A DNA stretch of 20,099 nt from assembly GCA_945889365.1 (NCBI GenBank), contig CAMDBQ010000005.1, positions 1 through 20,099 of the forward strand. Reading direction: 5' to 3'. Source of the stretch: Legionella genomosp. 1 (GTDB lineage: Bacteria > Pseudomonadota > Gammaproteobacteria > Legionellales > Legionellaceae). The notes beneath the pieces were generated by a model that saw only the letters and a program-made list of their open reading frames with translations, did no database searches and was not told the DNA's origin. Positions within the stretch are counted from its first letter, which is position 1. Every line of letters starts with the position of its first letter. A program made the translations under genes and the position numbers. Shown here one piece after another: positions 1 to 7,084 of this stretch.

Positions 1-324
1 GTTAAACGTACCAACTAAGTTAATATCAATCACTTGTTTAAACGCGTCTAAAGGCATCACGCCTTCTTTACCCACTATTTTTCGTGCGGGTGCAATACCG
101 GCACAATTAATGCAAATTCGTGGTACACCAAAGCGAGAAATAGTCTCGCGAAGTGCTTGTTCTATAGATTCAGCAGAACTGACATCGCATGCAATACCCT
201 CACTGTTTGCCTGCCTGTCCCATACCACAATTTGCACACCGCGATCTTGCAAAGCCTGAGCGCAAGCTTTTCCCATTCCGGATGCGCCGCCTGTTATAAC
301 GGCAATTTTATGTTTTGGATCCAC
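1..324 (-). CDS. Short-chain dehydrogenase/reductase, N-terminal part, cut by window edge
   Basis: The first 108 codons of an NAD(P)-dependent oxidoreductase of the SDR superfamily are visible; the rest lies beyond base 1. The Rossmann cofactor motif TGGASGMG is at residues 11-18, an acidic residue (D36) at the end of the second strand suggests NAD(H) preference, and NCAG (73-76, usually NNAG) is followed by the helix ending in INLVGTFN. This last pattern resembles the 3-hydroxyacyl-CoA dehydrogenase type 2 / HSD10 group, which would place it in fatty-acid or branched-chain acyl-CoA oxidation, but the catalytic Ser-Tyr-Lys region is not in view and the substrate cannot be fixed. The start is a GTG at 322-324, with GGAG five bases upstream and no in-frame ATG nearby. 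It diverges from rdgC across a 133-base gap. Confidence 0.85.
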   Translation of the reverse strand, partial: MDPKHKIAVITGGASGMGKACAQALQDRGVQIVVWDRQANSEGIACDVSSAESIEQALRETISRFGVPRICINCAGIAPARKIVGKEGVMPLDAFKQVIDINLVGTFN

Positions 325-457
325 GGGATCTCCTATTATGTTATGTATGGATTAGCCTATCATGTCGATATACAATAATTCAATTCACTGCCACTTGGTA
401 GTGTTAGAGACGCGTGATTAATGCTAGCATCAATTTTTTTATCTGAGGGATTTCAAT

Positions 458-1408
458 ATGTGGTTTAACAATGCGCTGATCTATCAATATGAGCTTGAAG
501 AAGCAACCGACCTGGCTGATCTATTATCACAAGAGGCCATGAAACCTTGCCCACCGCATGCGCGTTTTATTTATGGTTGGCTGCCCGCCATTGCAAGCGA
601 ATTTGTTCATGAAGCAGCCGGTTCGGCATTGATTTGCATGGGTAAAGAAGAACGTCTTTTACCACGCGGCGTGATTAAAAAGATCCTTAATGAACGGGTT
701 CAGGCTCTCGAAGCGCAGCGCGGTTATGCAATCAAACGTGCTGAAAAAGGCCAAATGGCAGAAGATTTGGAATTTGAGCTGCTACCTAAATCATTTTGCC
801 TGCAGAAGCGTACCCTTGCTCTGCTGGATACAGTTAGCAAACGGTTAATCATCAATGCCTCAAGCGCCAATCAAGCCTCACAGTTAACCTCCTTGCTGCG
901 TAAAACCGTACCGGGCATCAGTATTGAACCTTTGCAACACATGGGCAATCTATCAGTTTTATTTGCAGAATGGATTACTAATCCTTCATCCATGCCCGCT
1001 AATTTACAACTGGCATCAGATTGCCTGTTATTTTCACCTGACGATGATAAAAAACGGTTTAATTGCAAAGGCTATGAATTACCTGCTGAGGAAATCCTGA
1101 CGTTATTATCCCAAGGTTTGGCTCCTGCAGAAATTTCCATCATCTGGAATGAGCGCATTCAATTCACGCTAACTCATGAACTTACATTCAAGCGCCTGAA
1201 ATGCATGGATTACCTAGTGGATGATTTCAGCGAAATTCGTGAGCTTGAAGAAGAATACGAACAACAAGATGCAGCACTTACGTTGTTGTCTGGTGAGTTT
1301 CGTTCATTGATGGAGGATTTGTTGAAAGGGATTACTGAAACAACACCCGCACCCGTTGCAACGAGTGCACCGGTCGCTCAGGCTGTTGAAGAGACATGTC
1401 CGTTTTAA
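458..1408 (+). CDS. rdgC: Recombination-associated protein RdgC
   Basis: A 316-residue protein with the full-length RdgC pattern, starting MWFNNALIYQYEL and continuing into the charged central region. Family members form a ring-shaped dimer around double-stranded DNA, are abundant in the nucleoid, and restrain RecA. The length is close to the usual 300 residues. The start ATG has GAGGGA about eight bases upstream (445-450). The last 20 residues are a proline/alanine-rich tail (TTPAPVATSAPVAQ) that looks disordered. The gene stands alone: it diverges from the SDR gene on its left and converges on bamD on its right, sharing a hairpin terminator. Recognition rests on overall sequence resemblance because the family has no short catalytic motif. 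Confidence 0.93.
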   Translation: MWFNNALIYQYELEEATDLADLLSQEAMKPCPPHARFIYGWLPAIASEFVHEAAGSALICMGKEERLLPRGVIKKILNERVQALEAQRGYAIKRAEKGQMAEDLEFELLPKSFCLQKRTLALLDTVSKRLIINASSANQASQLTSLLRKTVPGISIEPLQHMGNLSVLFAEWITNPSSMPANLQLASDCLLFSPDDDKKRFNCKGYELPAEEILTLLSQGLAPAEISIIWNERIQFTLTHELTFKRLKCMDYLVDDFSEIRELEEEYEQQDAALTLLSGEFRSLMEDLLKGITETTPAPVATSAPVAQAVEETCPF

Positions 1409-1412
1409 AGGT

Positions 1413-1440
1413 AGTAGGTTGGGCCTTAGCCCAACCTACT
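1413..1440. terminator. Bidirectional hairpin between rdgC and bamD; GTAGGTTG-type repeat
   Basis: A perfect 12-bp inverted repeat, AGTAGGTTGGGC at 1413-1424 and its complement at 1429-1440, closes a CTTA loop. It begins four bases after the rdgC stop, and its last base is the first base of the bamD stop codon read on plus. It can therefore end transcription of both convergent genes. There is no U-tract on either side, so it may be an mRNA-end stabiliser or Rho-assisted rather than a classical intrinsic terminator. A close relative lies at 17523-17550. Confidence 0.65.
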
Positions 1441-2213
1441 TATTCGGCTGGTTTTTCCGGATCTGCATGATAGGTAGCACGGTAAACAAGCAGCGCGTCT
1501 TCAGTCGCTTTATCCAAACCCATAGCCATATTGGCATGATACAGTACCGCTAACGCACCTTGAGCGCTGGGCGCTTGGGGGTAAGTCTTGATTAAATATC
1601 CGGCTCGTTCTACCGCTGCAACATACATTTTATGTTCATAATAATATATCGACGTATTCAATTCGCGTTGTGCGAACATGTTCCGTAAATAGATCATGCG
1701 TTGCAATGAGTTCGCTTTATAACGGCTATCAGGAAATTTTTGCACTAAGGTGGCAAAATCAGAATAGGATTGAGATTGCGTACCAGGATCACGCCATGAA
1801 TCATCCATCGGGAACATATTCGCTAATGCACCTCGCGTTTGATCAAAATTCGCTAGGGCTTTCATGTAATATGCGTAGTCTACGCGTTTAGCTCGAGGAT
1901 AAAGATGAATAAACCGCTCAGCAGTCGCTGCAGTTGAGGGGTAATCCTCTTTTTTATAGTAAGCATAGATTAAATCAATCTGAGCTTGTTCGGCATAGTC
2001 ATTAAATGGATACATTGTATCCAACGCCTCAAGACGTTTAATAGCCGCGGTGTACTGTTCTTTTGACATTTCTTTTTGTGCATCAGCATATAACTGTTTC
2101 GCACTCACTCCTTGAAACGGATTATCATCCTCATCACTGCCACCCCACCAGTGTTTACAAGCGGTAAGCGATAATAAAATCCCAATCACTAATAACACAT
2201 TAATTTTTTTCAT
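1440..2213 (-). CDS. bamD: Outer-membrane assembly lipoprotein BamD
   Basis: BamD is the essential TPR lipoprotein of the BAM complex that folds beta-barrel proteins into the outer membrane. The 257-residue product starts with a lipoprotein signal, MKKINVLLVIGILLSLTAC, with Cys19 as the lipidated residue. TPR-like helical repeats fill roughly residues 35-240, including the family pattern around YADAQKEMSKEQYTAAIKRL and DLIYAYYKKEDYPSTAATAE. The frame can be extended four codons to a TTG at 2225, but the ATG at 2213 puts the signal peptide at the N terminus and is preferred; GGA lies eight bases upstream. A strong promoter sits just upstream. BamD's usual partner BamC appears in this window as a very short form at 18859-19083. 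Confidence 0.95.
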   Translation of the reverse strand: MKKINVLLVIGILLSLTACKHWWGGSDEDDNPFQGVSAKQLYADAQKEMSKEQYTAAIKRLEALDTMYPFNDYAEQAQIDLIYAYYKKEDYPSTAATAERFIHLYPRAKRVDYAYYMKALANFDQTRGALANMFPMDDSWRDPGTQSQSYSDFATLVQKFPDSRYKANSLQRMIYLRNMFAQRELNTSIYYYEHKMYVAAVERAGYLIKTYPQAPSAQGALAVLYHANMAMGLDKATEDALLVYRATYHADPEKPAE

Positions 2214-2252
2214 AAAAACATCCAAAAGCTAGCGTCATAAAGAACTTGAGAC

Positions 2253-2281
2253 ATTATACCCATTGCAGTTTATTTTGCTAA
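2253..2281 (-). promoter_or_regulatory. Sigma-70 promoter of bamD
   Basis: On the minus strand TTAGCA (2276-2281), a 17-base spacer and a perfect TATAAT (2253-2258) precede bamD. The expected transcription start is near 2246, about 33 bases before the ATG. No other good promoter is visible for bamD, and the upstream aroDE gene is separated by almost 200 bases. Confidence 0.6.
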
Positions 2282-2406
2282 CTGTATTTGTAATCTGCCA
2301 GGGATTTTGGGCGAACCTATGTATGCTGATGTTAAATCGTCCCACAATGACTTATGAGTTCCACCAAGGCCCAATTTAGTTTGGCGTTGAGGCAAATGTG
2401 GTTACG

Positions 2407-3840
2407 TTACGAAGTCAAACCAAACCATAATTTCAATTGCTCTACGGCCTGAATCAGAAACATCTCATAACCATACACAAGCGTGCAGTTGCGACTTTGG
2501 GCTTTTTTTAGTAGTGGTGTGTTCGTTGGATGATAAACCGTATCCATCACAATACGATTTGGAAGTAAAAAGTCTTCAGGAACAGGAAGCATATTGATCT
2601 GTCCAGACATGCCTAACGGTGTTGTATTTATAAGTACATCGTAGATTAATTTGATGTGCGTTATTTCATCAAATCCATAACCTGAGCAATTCATTTCTGC
2701 GGCAAGGTCATGGGCTTTTTGTGGGGTGCGATTTATAAAAATAACTTGGGCATGTCGTTTGATCGCTTCATGGCCAATGGCACGCCCTGTCGCACCCGCA
2801 CCAATAATGACCAATCTTTTATTGGCCACCGGCATTTTATTTTCTATTGCATCGAGTGCGCCTATGCCGTCTGTATTGTAGCCAATTAAATTGCCCTGAT
2901 TAATTACAATGGTATTCACACTATTGATCATATGGGCCATGCTATCAATTTGTTCGAGAAATGGCATAACGTGCTGCTTCAATGGCATGGTGACGCTAAA
3001 ACCATGAAACGGCAATGTTTTGATGAGCTTAAAAAAATCGTTGAGTTCTAAAGGCTTTAACTTTAATTTGACGTAAACCGCATTTTTATCCATAACTTCA
3101 AACACCCGGTTATGTATGATATGACCCGCACTTTTATCCACTGGGTCACCTAGTAAGGCGTAAATTTTTGTATTTGGATCAATTGAACGAAATCGATATA
3201 GTTCCAACATGTTTGATAAACTCAGTTGGCCAGGTGCAATCTCATCGTCTATACAGGTATAGTGCAAATCGTTACCTACTATGGGTCCAAGAATTCGAGT
3301 TGGAATGCCTAACTCTCCCATGCAAAAAATGGTTGCTTGAATATCCGAAGGTAGGTTGTGAGCAAAAATCATTGCTCTTAAACAATCTAAAGTCGATTGC
3401 GCGTACGTTACTATTTTATAAAATGAACATGCTTCGTGGTATAAGGATGTTAATATCTCGGCTAAGTTATCGGGTGTCTTATCAAAATCATGGTAGGAGC
3501 GTATAAGTTGTATTTCTGGATGTTGGATTTTTAGTTTCGTGACAAACTCCACAGGTACATCATATTCTAAATCGATAAACTCAGGTTCAATCTGCGCCAG
3601 TTGTTCAATCATCGCAAGTCGTTGATCCTCAGTCAGAGAAAATATACCGCCTTGAGATTTTTTTCGCAGTGTAAAAATCATGGGAATAGGAAAATCGTGT
3701 CTTAACTGCTGAACTCCAGAAATATCCATATGTTCTAAATAATCAAGGCGAAGCTCGATTGCATCTGTAAGTTGCATGATAGATTGAATTTTTTGTCTGA
3801 GGTCTGAGAAATTTTTTTCAGCAATAACCGTGATCAACAT
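2407..3840 (-). CDS. aroDE: Bifunctional 3-dehydroquinate dehydratase (type I) / shikimate dehydrogenase, AroDE fusion
   Basis: This 477-residue fusion covers two consecutive steps of the shikimate pathway, 3-dehydroquinate to dehydroshikimate to shikimate. Residues 1-215 are a type I DHQ dehydratase: ELRLDYLE (29-36), SYHDF with the general-base His117, the Schiff-base Lys142 in FYKIVTYA, and MGELGIPTRILGP (174-186). Residues 226-477 are shikimate dehydrogenase: GDPVDKSAGHIIHN (231-244), catalytic Lys288 in VTMPLKQ, Asp324 in NTDG, the NADP loop GAGATGRA (347-354), NRTPQKA (370-376), NTTPLGM (405-411), and TPLL followed by GYEMFLIQA. Both active sites look intact. This order and length match chlamydial AroD/E; most gammaproteobacteria have separate enzymes. 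The ATG has AAGG nine bases upstream. It follows the CapD-like gene by 21 bases and is probably co-transcribed. Confidence 0.93.
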   Translation of the reverse strand: MLITVIAEKNFSDLRQKIQSIMQLTDAIELRLDYLEHMDISGVQQLRHDFPIPMIFTLRKKSQGGIFSLTEDQRLAMIEQLAQIEPEFIDLEYDVPVEFVTKLKIQHPEIQLIRSYHDFDKTPDNLAEILTSLYHEACSFYKIVTYAQSTLDCLRAMIFAHNLPSDIQATIFCMGELGIPTRILGPIVGNDLHYTCIDDEIAPGQLSLSNMLELYRFRSIDPNTKIYALLGDPVDKSAGHIIHNRVFEVMDKNAVYVKLKLKPLELNDFFKLIKTLPFHGFSVTMPLKQHVMPFLEQIDSMAHMINSVNTIVINQGNLIGYNTDGIGALDAIENKMPVANKRLVIIGAGATGRAIGHEAIKRHAQVIFINRTPQKAHDLAAEMNCSGYGFDEITHIKLIYDVLINTTPLGMSGQINMLPVPEDFLLPNRIVMDTVYHPTNTPLLKKAQSRNCTLVYGYEMFLIQAVEQLKLWFGLTS

Positions 3841-3861
3841 AGAGTATCGCCTTATAACGGA

Positions 3862-5739
3862 CTAAAATTCCATCATCACATTACAGCGAAACTCTGGCAC
3901 CAAACTTTTTAACAACACCAGTAACTCATCATTTTGATGCTCAGTGCATGCCGTATTAATCATGCGAATGGTTTGCGTTAATTCAGCCCAGTCCATTTGA
4001 CGATAGGACGATTTAAGCAGCTTTACATGATCGGTTTGTTCTAATTGCTCTGACGCATGAAACAGCTCTTCAAATAATTTCTCACCTGGGCGCAAACCTG
4101 TATACTGAATTTTTATGTCTTGGCCAGGTTTTTTTCCAGCCAAACGAATCATTTGCTCAGCTAGATAGCTTATTTTAATGGGTTCACCCATATCCAATAC
4201 AAATATCTCGCCACCGTTGCCGTTCACCATGGCTTGTAATATCAATTGTGAGGCTTCAGGAATTGTCATGAAATAGCGCTCTATGTCGGGATGAGTTACC
4301 GTTAATGGCCCTCCCTCCTCAAGCTGTTTTTGAAACAACGGTACGACGCTGCCTGTTGATCCCAACACATTACCAAACCTCACTGTAATAAATTTTGTAC
4401 TAACACGAGAATTTAAGTTTTGACAGTAAATCTCAGCCACACGTTTAGTCGTACCCATGATATTAGTGGGATTAACTGCTTTATCGGTGGAAATCAAAAT
4501 GAATTTTTCAGCACCCACTTCAGCGCTAGCCTGTGCAACAATTTGCGTTCCTAGTACATTATTCTGTACGGCCACTCGAATTTGATTTTCAAGTAGTGGC
4601 ACATGTTTATAAGCAGCAGCATGGAAAACTACGTTGGGTTTGAATGTTGCAAAAATATTATTAATTGCAACAGCATCAGTCACACTAACCAATGCTAACT
4701 GAATGATTAAATTAGGAAACCGCGCCCGAAGTTCTTGATCGATGCTGTATAAATTAAATTCGCAGCTGTCTAAAATAAATAGCTTCTCGGGTTTTATAAC
4801 CAAAATTTGCCGGCAAAGCTCAGAGCCAATCGAACCTCCACCACCAGTGACCAACACACGTTTATCATGAATATGAGTGACAATTTTATCCCAACTTAAA
4901 TGAACTTGATCGCGACCCAGTAAATCCTCGATGTGCACTTTTCGTAGTGAGTTGACTTCCACGTGTCCAGAAGCCAGCGCTTGCAAGCTGGGCAAGGTGC
5001 GGAACGGAATATTGCATGCCTCACAATGATCAACAATGCTGCGCATGTGGAAAGACCCTGCAGATGGAATGGCAATAAAAATTAAATCAATTTGATGCTT
5101 CTCGACCAAATATTTTAGTTTAGGAATGGTTCCCAGGACAGGCACACCATGCACTTCCATGCCCCGATTTTTCTTGCTGTCATCTACCAATCCAATTGGC
5201 AAATAAGAGTTGGTACGCTTTAAATCCCTTATTAATCCTTCGCCGGCTTGTCCTGCACCCACAATTAAAACACGTTTGGCATGGTCATCTACCCTGTGAC
5301 CTCCTTTTTTGTCCCAATAGCTTCTAAAAAATAACCGAGCACCGCATAAAAGCGTTGCAAGGGTCATAGAATATAAAGGTAGAATAGCTCGAGGCACTTG
5401 GTGCAACAGCGATGCAAAGTAAAACAAGGGTATAACCATTGCTGTGGCACAAGCCACAGCTCGGAGAATACGCGCAACATCATTTAAGGAAGAAAAACAC
5501 CAAAGCCCGCGATAGACTTTAAAATAATAATAACAAGCCACTTGAACTACAGCCAGAATAGATAAGGCAGACAGCGAGTCTGGCCACATCAGGCTTCGAT
5601 GGAAGGGCTGTGTGTTATAACGTAGCGAAAAAGCAATAGCCCAAGCGACTGGAATTGACAGCGTATCAAAGGCGACAACAGGCAGCTTCGTAATTATTTT
5701 GCTCAATGTGATTCGTAAGCCATCCATATTAAAGGTCAT
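3862..5739 (-). CDS. Membrane nucleotide-sugar 4,6-dehydratase/epimerase, WbpM/CapD/FlaA1 family
   Basis: A 625-residue polysaccharide biosynthesis protein. The N-terminal third has four membrane segments (about 22-40, 56-76, 93-112 and 118-138), followed by a first Rossmann-like domain (VLIVGAGQAGEG, 157-167) and a second extended-SDR catalytic domain with VTGGGGSIGSEL (297-308), HAAAYKHVPLLE (373-384), STDKAVNPTNIMGTTKR (417-433) and LRPGEKLFEELF (549-560). Long family members of this type (WbpM, CapD, PglF) convert UDP-GlcNAc to a UDP-4-keto-6-deoxy sugar for O-antigen, capsule or glycan synthesis. STDK replaces the YxxxK of ordinary SDRs, as is normal in this group. The exact sugar cannot be read from sequence. 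The ATG at 5739 has AGGA seven bases upstream. No other glycan gene is visible nearby. Confidence 0.92.
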   Translation of the reverse strand: MTFNMDGLRITLSKIITKLPVVAFDTLSIPVAWAIAFSLRYNTQPFHRSLMWPDSLSALSILAVVQVACYYYFKVYRGLWCFSSLNDVARILRAVACATAMVIPLFYFASLLHQVPRAILPLYSMTLATLLCGARLFFRSYWDKKGGHRVDDHAKRVLIVGAGQAGEGLIRDLKRTNSYLPIGLVDDSKKNRGMEVHGVPVLGTIPKLKYLVEKHQIDLIFIAIPSAGSFHMRSIVDHCEACNIPFRTLPSLQALASGHVEVNSLRKVHIEDLLGRDQVHLSWDKIVTHIHDKRVLVTGGGGSIGSELCRQILVIKPEKLFILDSCEFNLYSIDQELRARFPNLIIQLALVSVTDAVAINNIFATFKPNVVFHAAAYKHVPLLENQIRVAVQNNVLGTQIVAQASAEVGAEKFILISTDKAVNPTNIMGTTKRVAEIYCQNLNSRVSTKFITVRFGNVLGSTGSVVPLFQKQLEEGGPLTVTHPDIERYFMTIPEASQLILQAMVNGNGGEIFVLDMGEPIKISYLAEQMIRLAGKKPGQDIKIQYTGLRPGEKLFEELFHASEQLEQTDHVKLLKSSYRQMDWAELTQTIRMINTACTEHQNDELLVLLKSLVPEFRCNVMMEF

Positions 5740-5830
5740 TTATAATCCTGCAAACATACTATCGCATATTCATTTCAATTTTGCTGTTCTTATACCATAA
5801 TCTTTGCCGGCGTTCTATACTGCATTTACT

Positions 5831-5839
5831 TGGTATAAA
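5831..5839 (+). promoter_or_regulatory. Possible extended -10 promoter of the L,D-transpeptidase-like gene
   Basis: TGGTATAAA fits an extended -10 element (TGn followed by TATAAA at 5834-5839), with no convincing -35. If it is used, transcription would begin around 5846. That excludes the upstream in-frame TTG at 5804 and supports the ATG at 5861. It lies in the 121-base divergent gap next to the CapD-like gene. Confidence 0.3.
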
Positions 5840-5860
5840 TTTATTGGCAGGATGTTAACC

Positions 5861-7048
5861 ATGAAGATAAAAAACTTATTGTTGATTACTGCTTTGGTTG
5901 CAGCTTTCCCATCTCTTCATGCCGCAGAAGATTTGCAACAACTATTGTCACAGGTGGGCGTATACCCATACTGCCCTGCTCCTCAAGCCATCAGCTTGCA
6001 TGCGATAAAAGAGATGCTTTATCAAAAAGCAACCTTTCTTAATGCAGCTGTTATCAATAAAGTGCTGACCATACTAAAATGCACGAATCGTTACAATATT
6101 GAACACAACAACATTTTGACCGTCATTGACTATTCTTTACCTGCCAATGAAAAGCGATTGTGGATATTTAATTTAGCCGAGAAAAAATTATTATTTCATA
6201 CCTATGTTTCACATGGGATTAAATCTGGCGCTTTGTTATCGACCTTATTTTCTAATAAATACGACAGTAAGTCCAGTAGTTTAGGCGTTTATAAAACGGA
6301 ACAAACTTACCGCGGTCGAGATGGATTATCATTGAGATTGGCCGGTTTGGACAATGGGTTCAATAGCAATGCTTCCAATCGATACATTGTGATGCATGGC
6401 AGCTGGTATGTTGATGAGAATTTTATAAAAAAATATGGCCGATCCGGGCGAAGTTGGGGCTGCCCTGCCGTTCCATTAGATCTTACGGAACCTATTATTA
6501 ATACAATAAAGGACGAATCATTACTGATTGTCTATTACCCAAATGATGACTGGCTTACGAAATCGAAGTTTTTAAGGTGTGGCAAGTTATCTCCGCAGCA
6601 AGATATGGTCTCACAGGACGCTGTATCAAAGCCAGTTATAGATGACAGTGTGAAACGAGATGCAATTTTATTTGCTGATATTCATAAAAACGGGACGGGT
6701 GAAGAAAATACGGCTGTTGCCGTACTATCAGCCGATAATTATGCGCGAATATTTCAACTCAAAGCACCATTGGATCGTATGCTCCGACGGCAAATTGATA
6801 AAATTGAATACATTGCACTGAGTCCTGCAGAGTTTGCGAAAATAAAAGAATGTAATCAGGTATATTTTGTCAGGCCTGTTATAAAAATGATAAAAGGCTA
6901 TTACGAAACTCAAATGGACATTTTAAATTTCGGGAAAATAACACAAATTAGTCTTAATGGAGATTCAGGTTACACTGTGCACTTTGATACAAAAAACTCT
7001 CTAGTATTAAGATCAACGGACCGATTTATTCGATGGTTGGGTCTGTAA
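5861..7048 (+). CDS. Exported L,D-transpeptidase-family protein (YkuD_2 type) with a long C-terminal extension
   Basis: From the ATG at 5861 the product is 395 residues, with a Sec signal peptide (MKIKNLLLITALVAAFPSLHA, predicted cleavage before AED). The ATG has AGGATG seven bases upstream; an in-frame TTG at 5804 would put 19 residues ahead of the signal and is rejected. The catalytic domain, about residues 75-230, carries MHGSWYV with His179 and the GRSxGCPAV-like motif GRSWGCPAV with nucleophile Cys201. This is typical of the murein L,D-transpeptidase catalytic-domain family (YkuD_2). Such proteins act on peptidoglycan stem peptides in the periplasm, although many YkuD_2 members are not biochemically characterised. 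Residues after about 235 form a 160-residue domain that I do not recognise. The gene converges on rpoS. Confidence 0.85.
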   Translation: MKIKNLLLITALVAAFPSLHAAEDLQQLLSQVGVYPYCPAPQAISLHAIKEMLYQKATFLNAAVINKVLTILKCTNRYNIEHNNILTVIDYSLPANEKRLWIFNLAEKKLLFHTYVSHGIKSGALLSTLFSNKYDSKSSSLGVYKTEQTYRGRDGLSLRLAGLDNGFNSNASNRYIVMHGSWYVDENFIKKYGRSGRSWGCPAVPLDLTEPIINTIKDESLLIVYYPNDDWLTKSKFLRCGKLSPQQDMVSQDAVSKPVIDDSVKRDAILFADIHKNGTGEENTAVAVLSADNYARIFQLKAPLDRMLRRQIDKIEYIALSPAEFAKIKECNQVYFVRPVIKMIKGYYETQMDILNFGKITQISLNGDSGYTVHFDTKNSLVLRSTDRFIRWLGL

Positions 7049-7050
7049 GA

Positions 7051-7080
7051 AGTACCGCCCCGCCTTCGCGGGGCGGTACT
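7051..7080. terminator. Bidirectional GC-rich hairpin between the transpeptidase gene and rpoS
   Basis: A perfect 13-bp stem, AGTACCGCCCCGC at 7051-7063 and its complement at 7068-7080, has a CTTC loop. It begins two bases after one stop codon and ends four bases before the rpoS stop codon on the other strand. The stem is much richer in GC than its surroundings. No run of U follows on either strand, so termination may be imperfect or Rho-assisted. Confidence 0.65.
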
Positions 7081-7084
7081 ATGG

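Noticed and set aside
157..378. 73-codon plus-strand frame at the left edge
   Set aside because: It is antisense to the SDR gene, whose cofactor motif is clear.
386..403. Dyad CACTGCCA-CT-TGGTAGTG in the SDR/rdgC gap as an operator
   Set aside because: Eight-base arms with a G-T pair are suggestive but no promoter element is positioned around them, so no role can be argued.
395..423. Promoter for rdgC (TTGGTA, 17 bases, TTAATG)
   Set aside because: The -10 matches only two of six consensus bases; the -35 is part of a small dyad (386-403), and nothing else supports it.
3168..3506. 112-codon plus-strand open frame inside aroDE
   Set aside because: It is antisense to a gene with two intact catalytic domains, has no ribosome site, and its product has no recognisable pattern.
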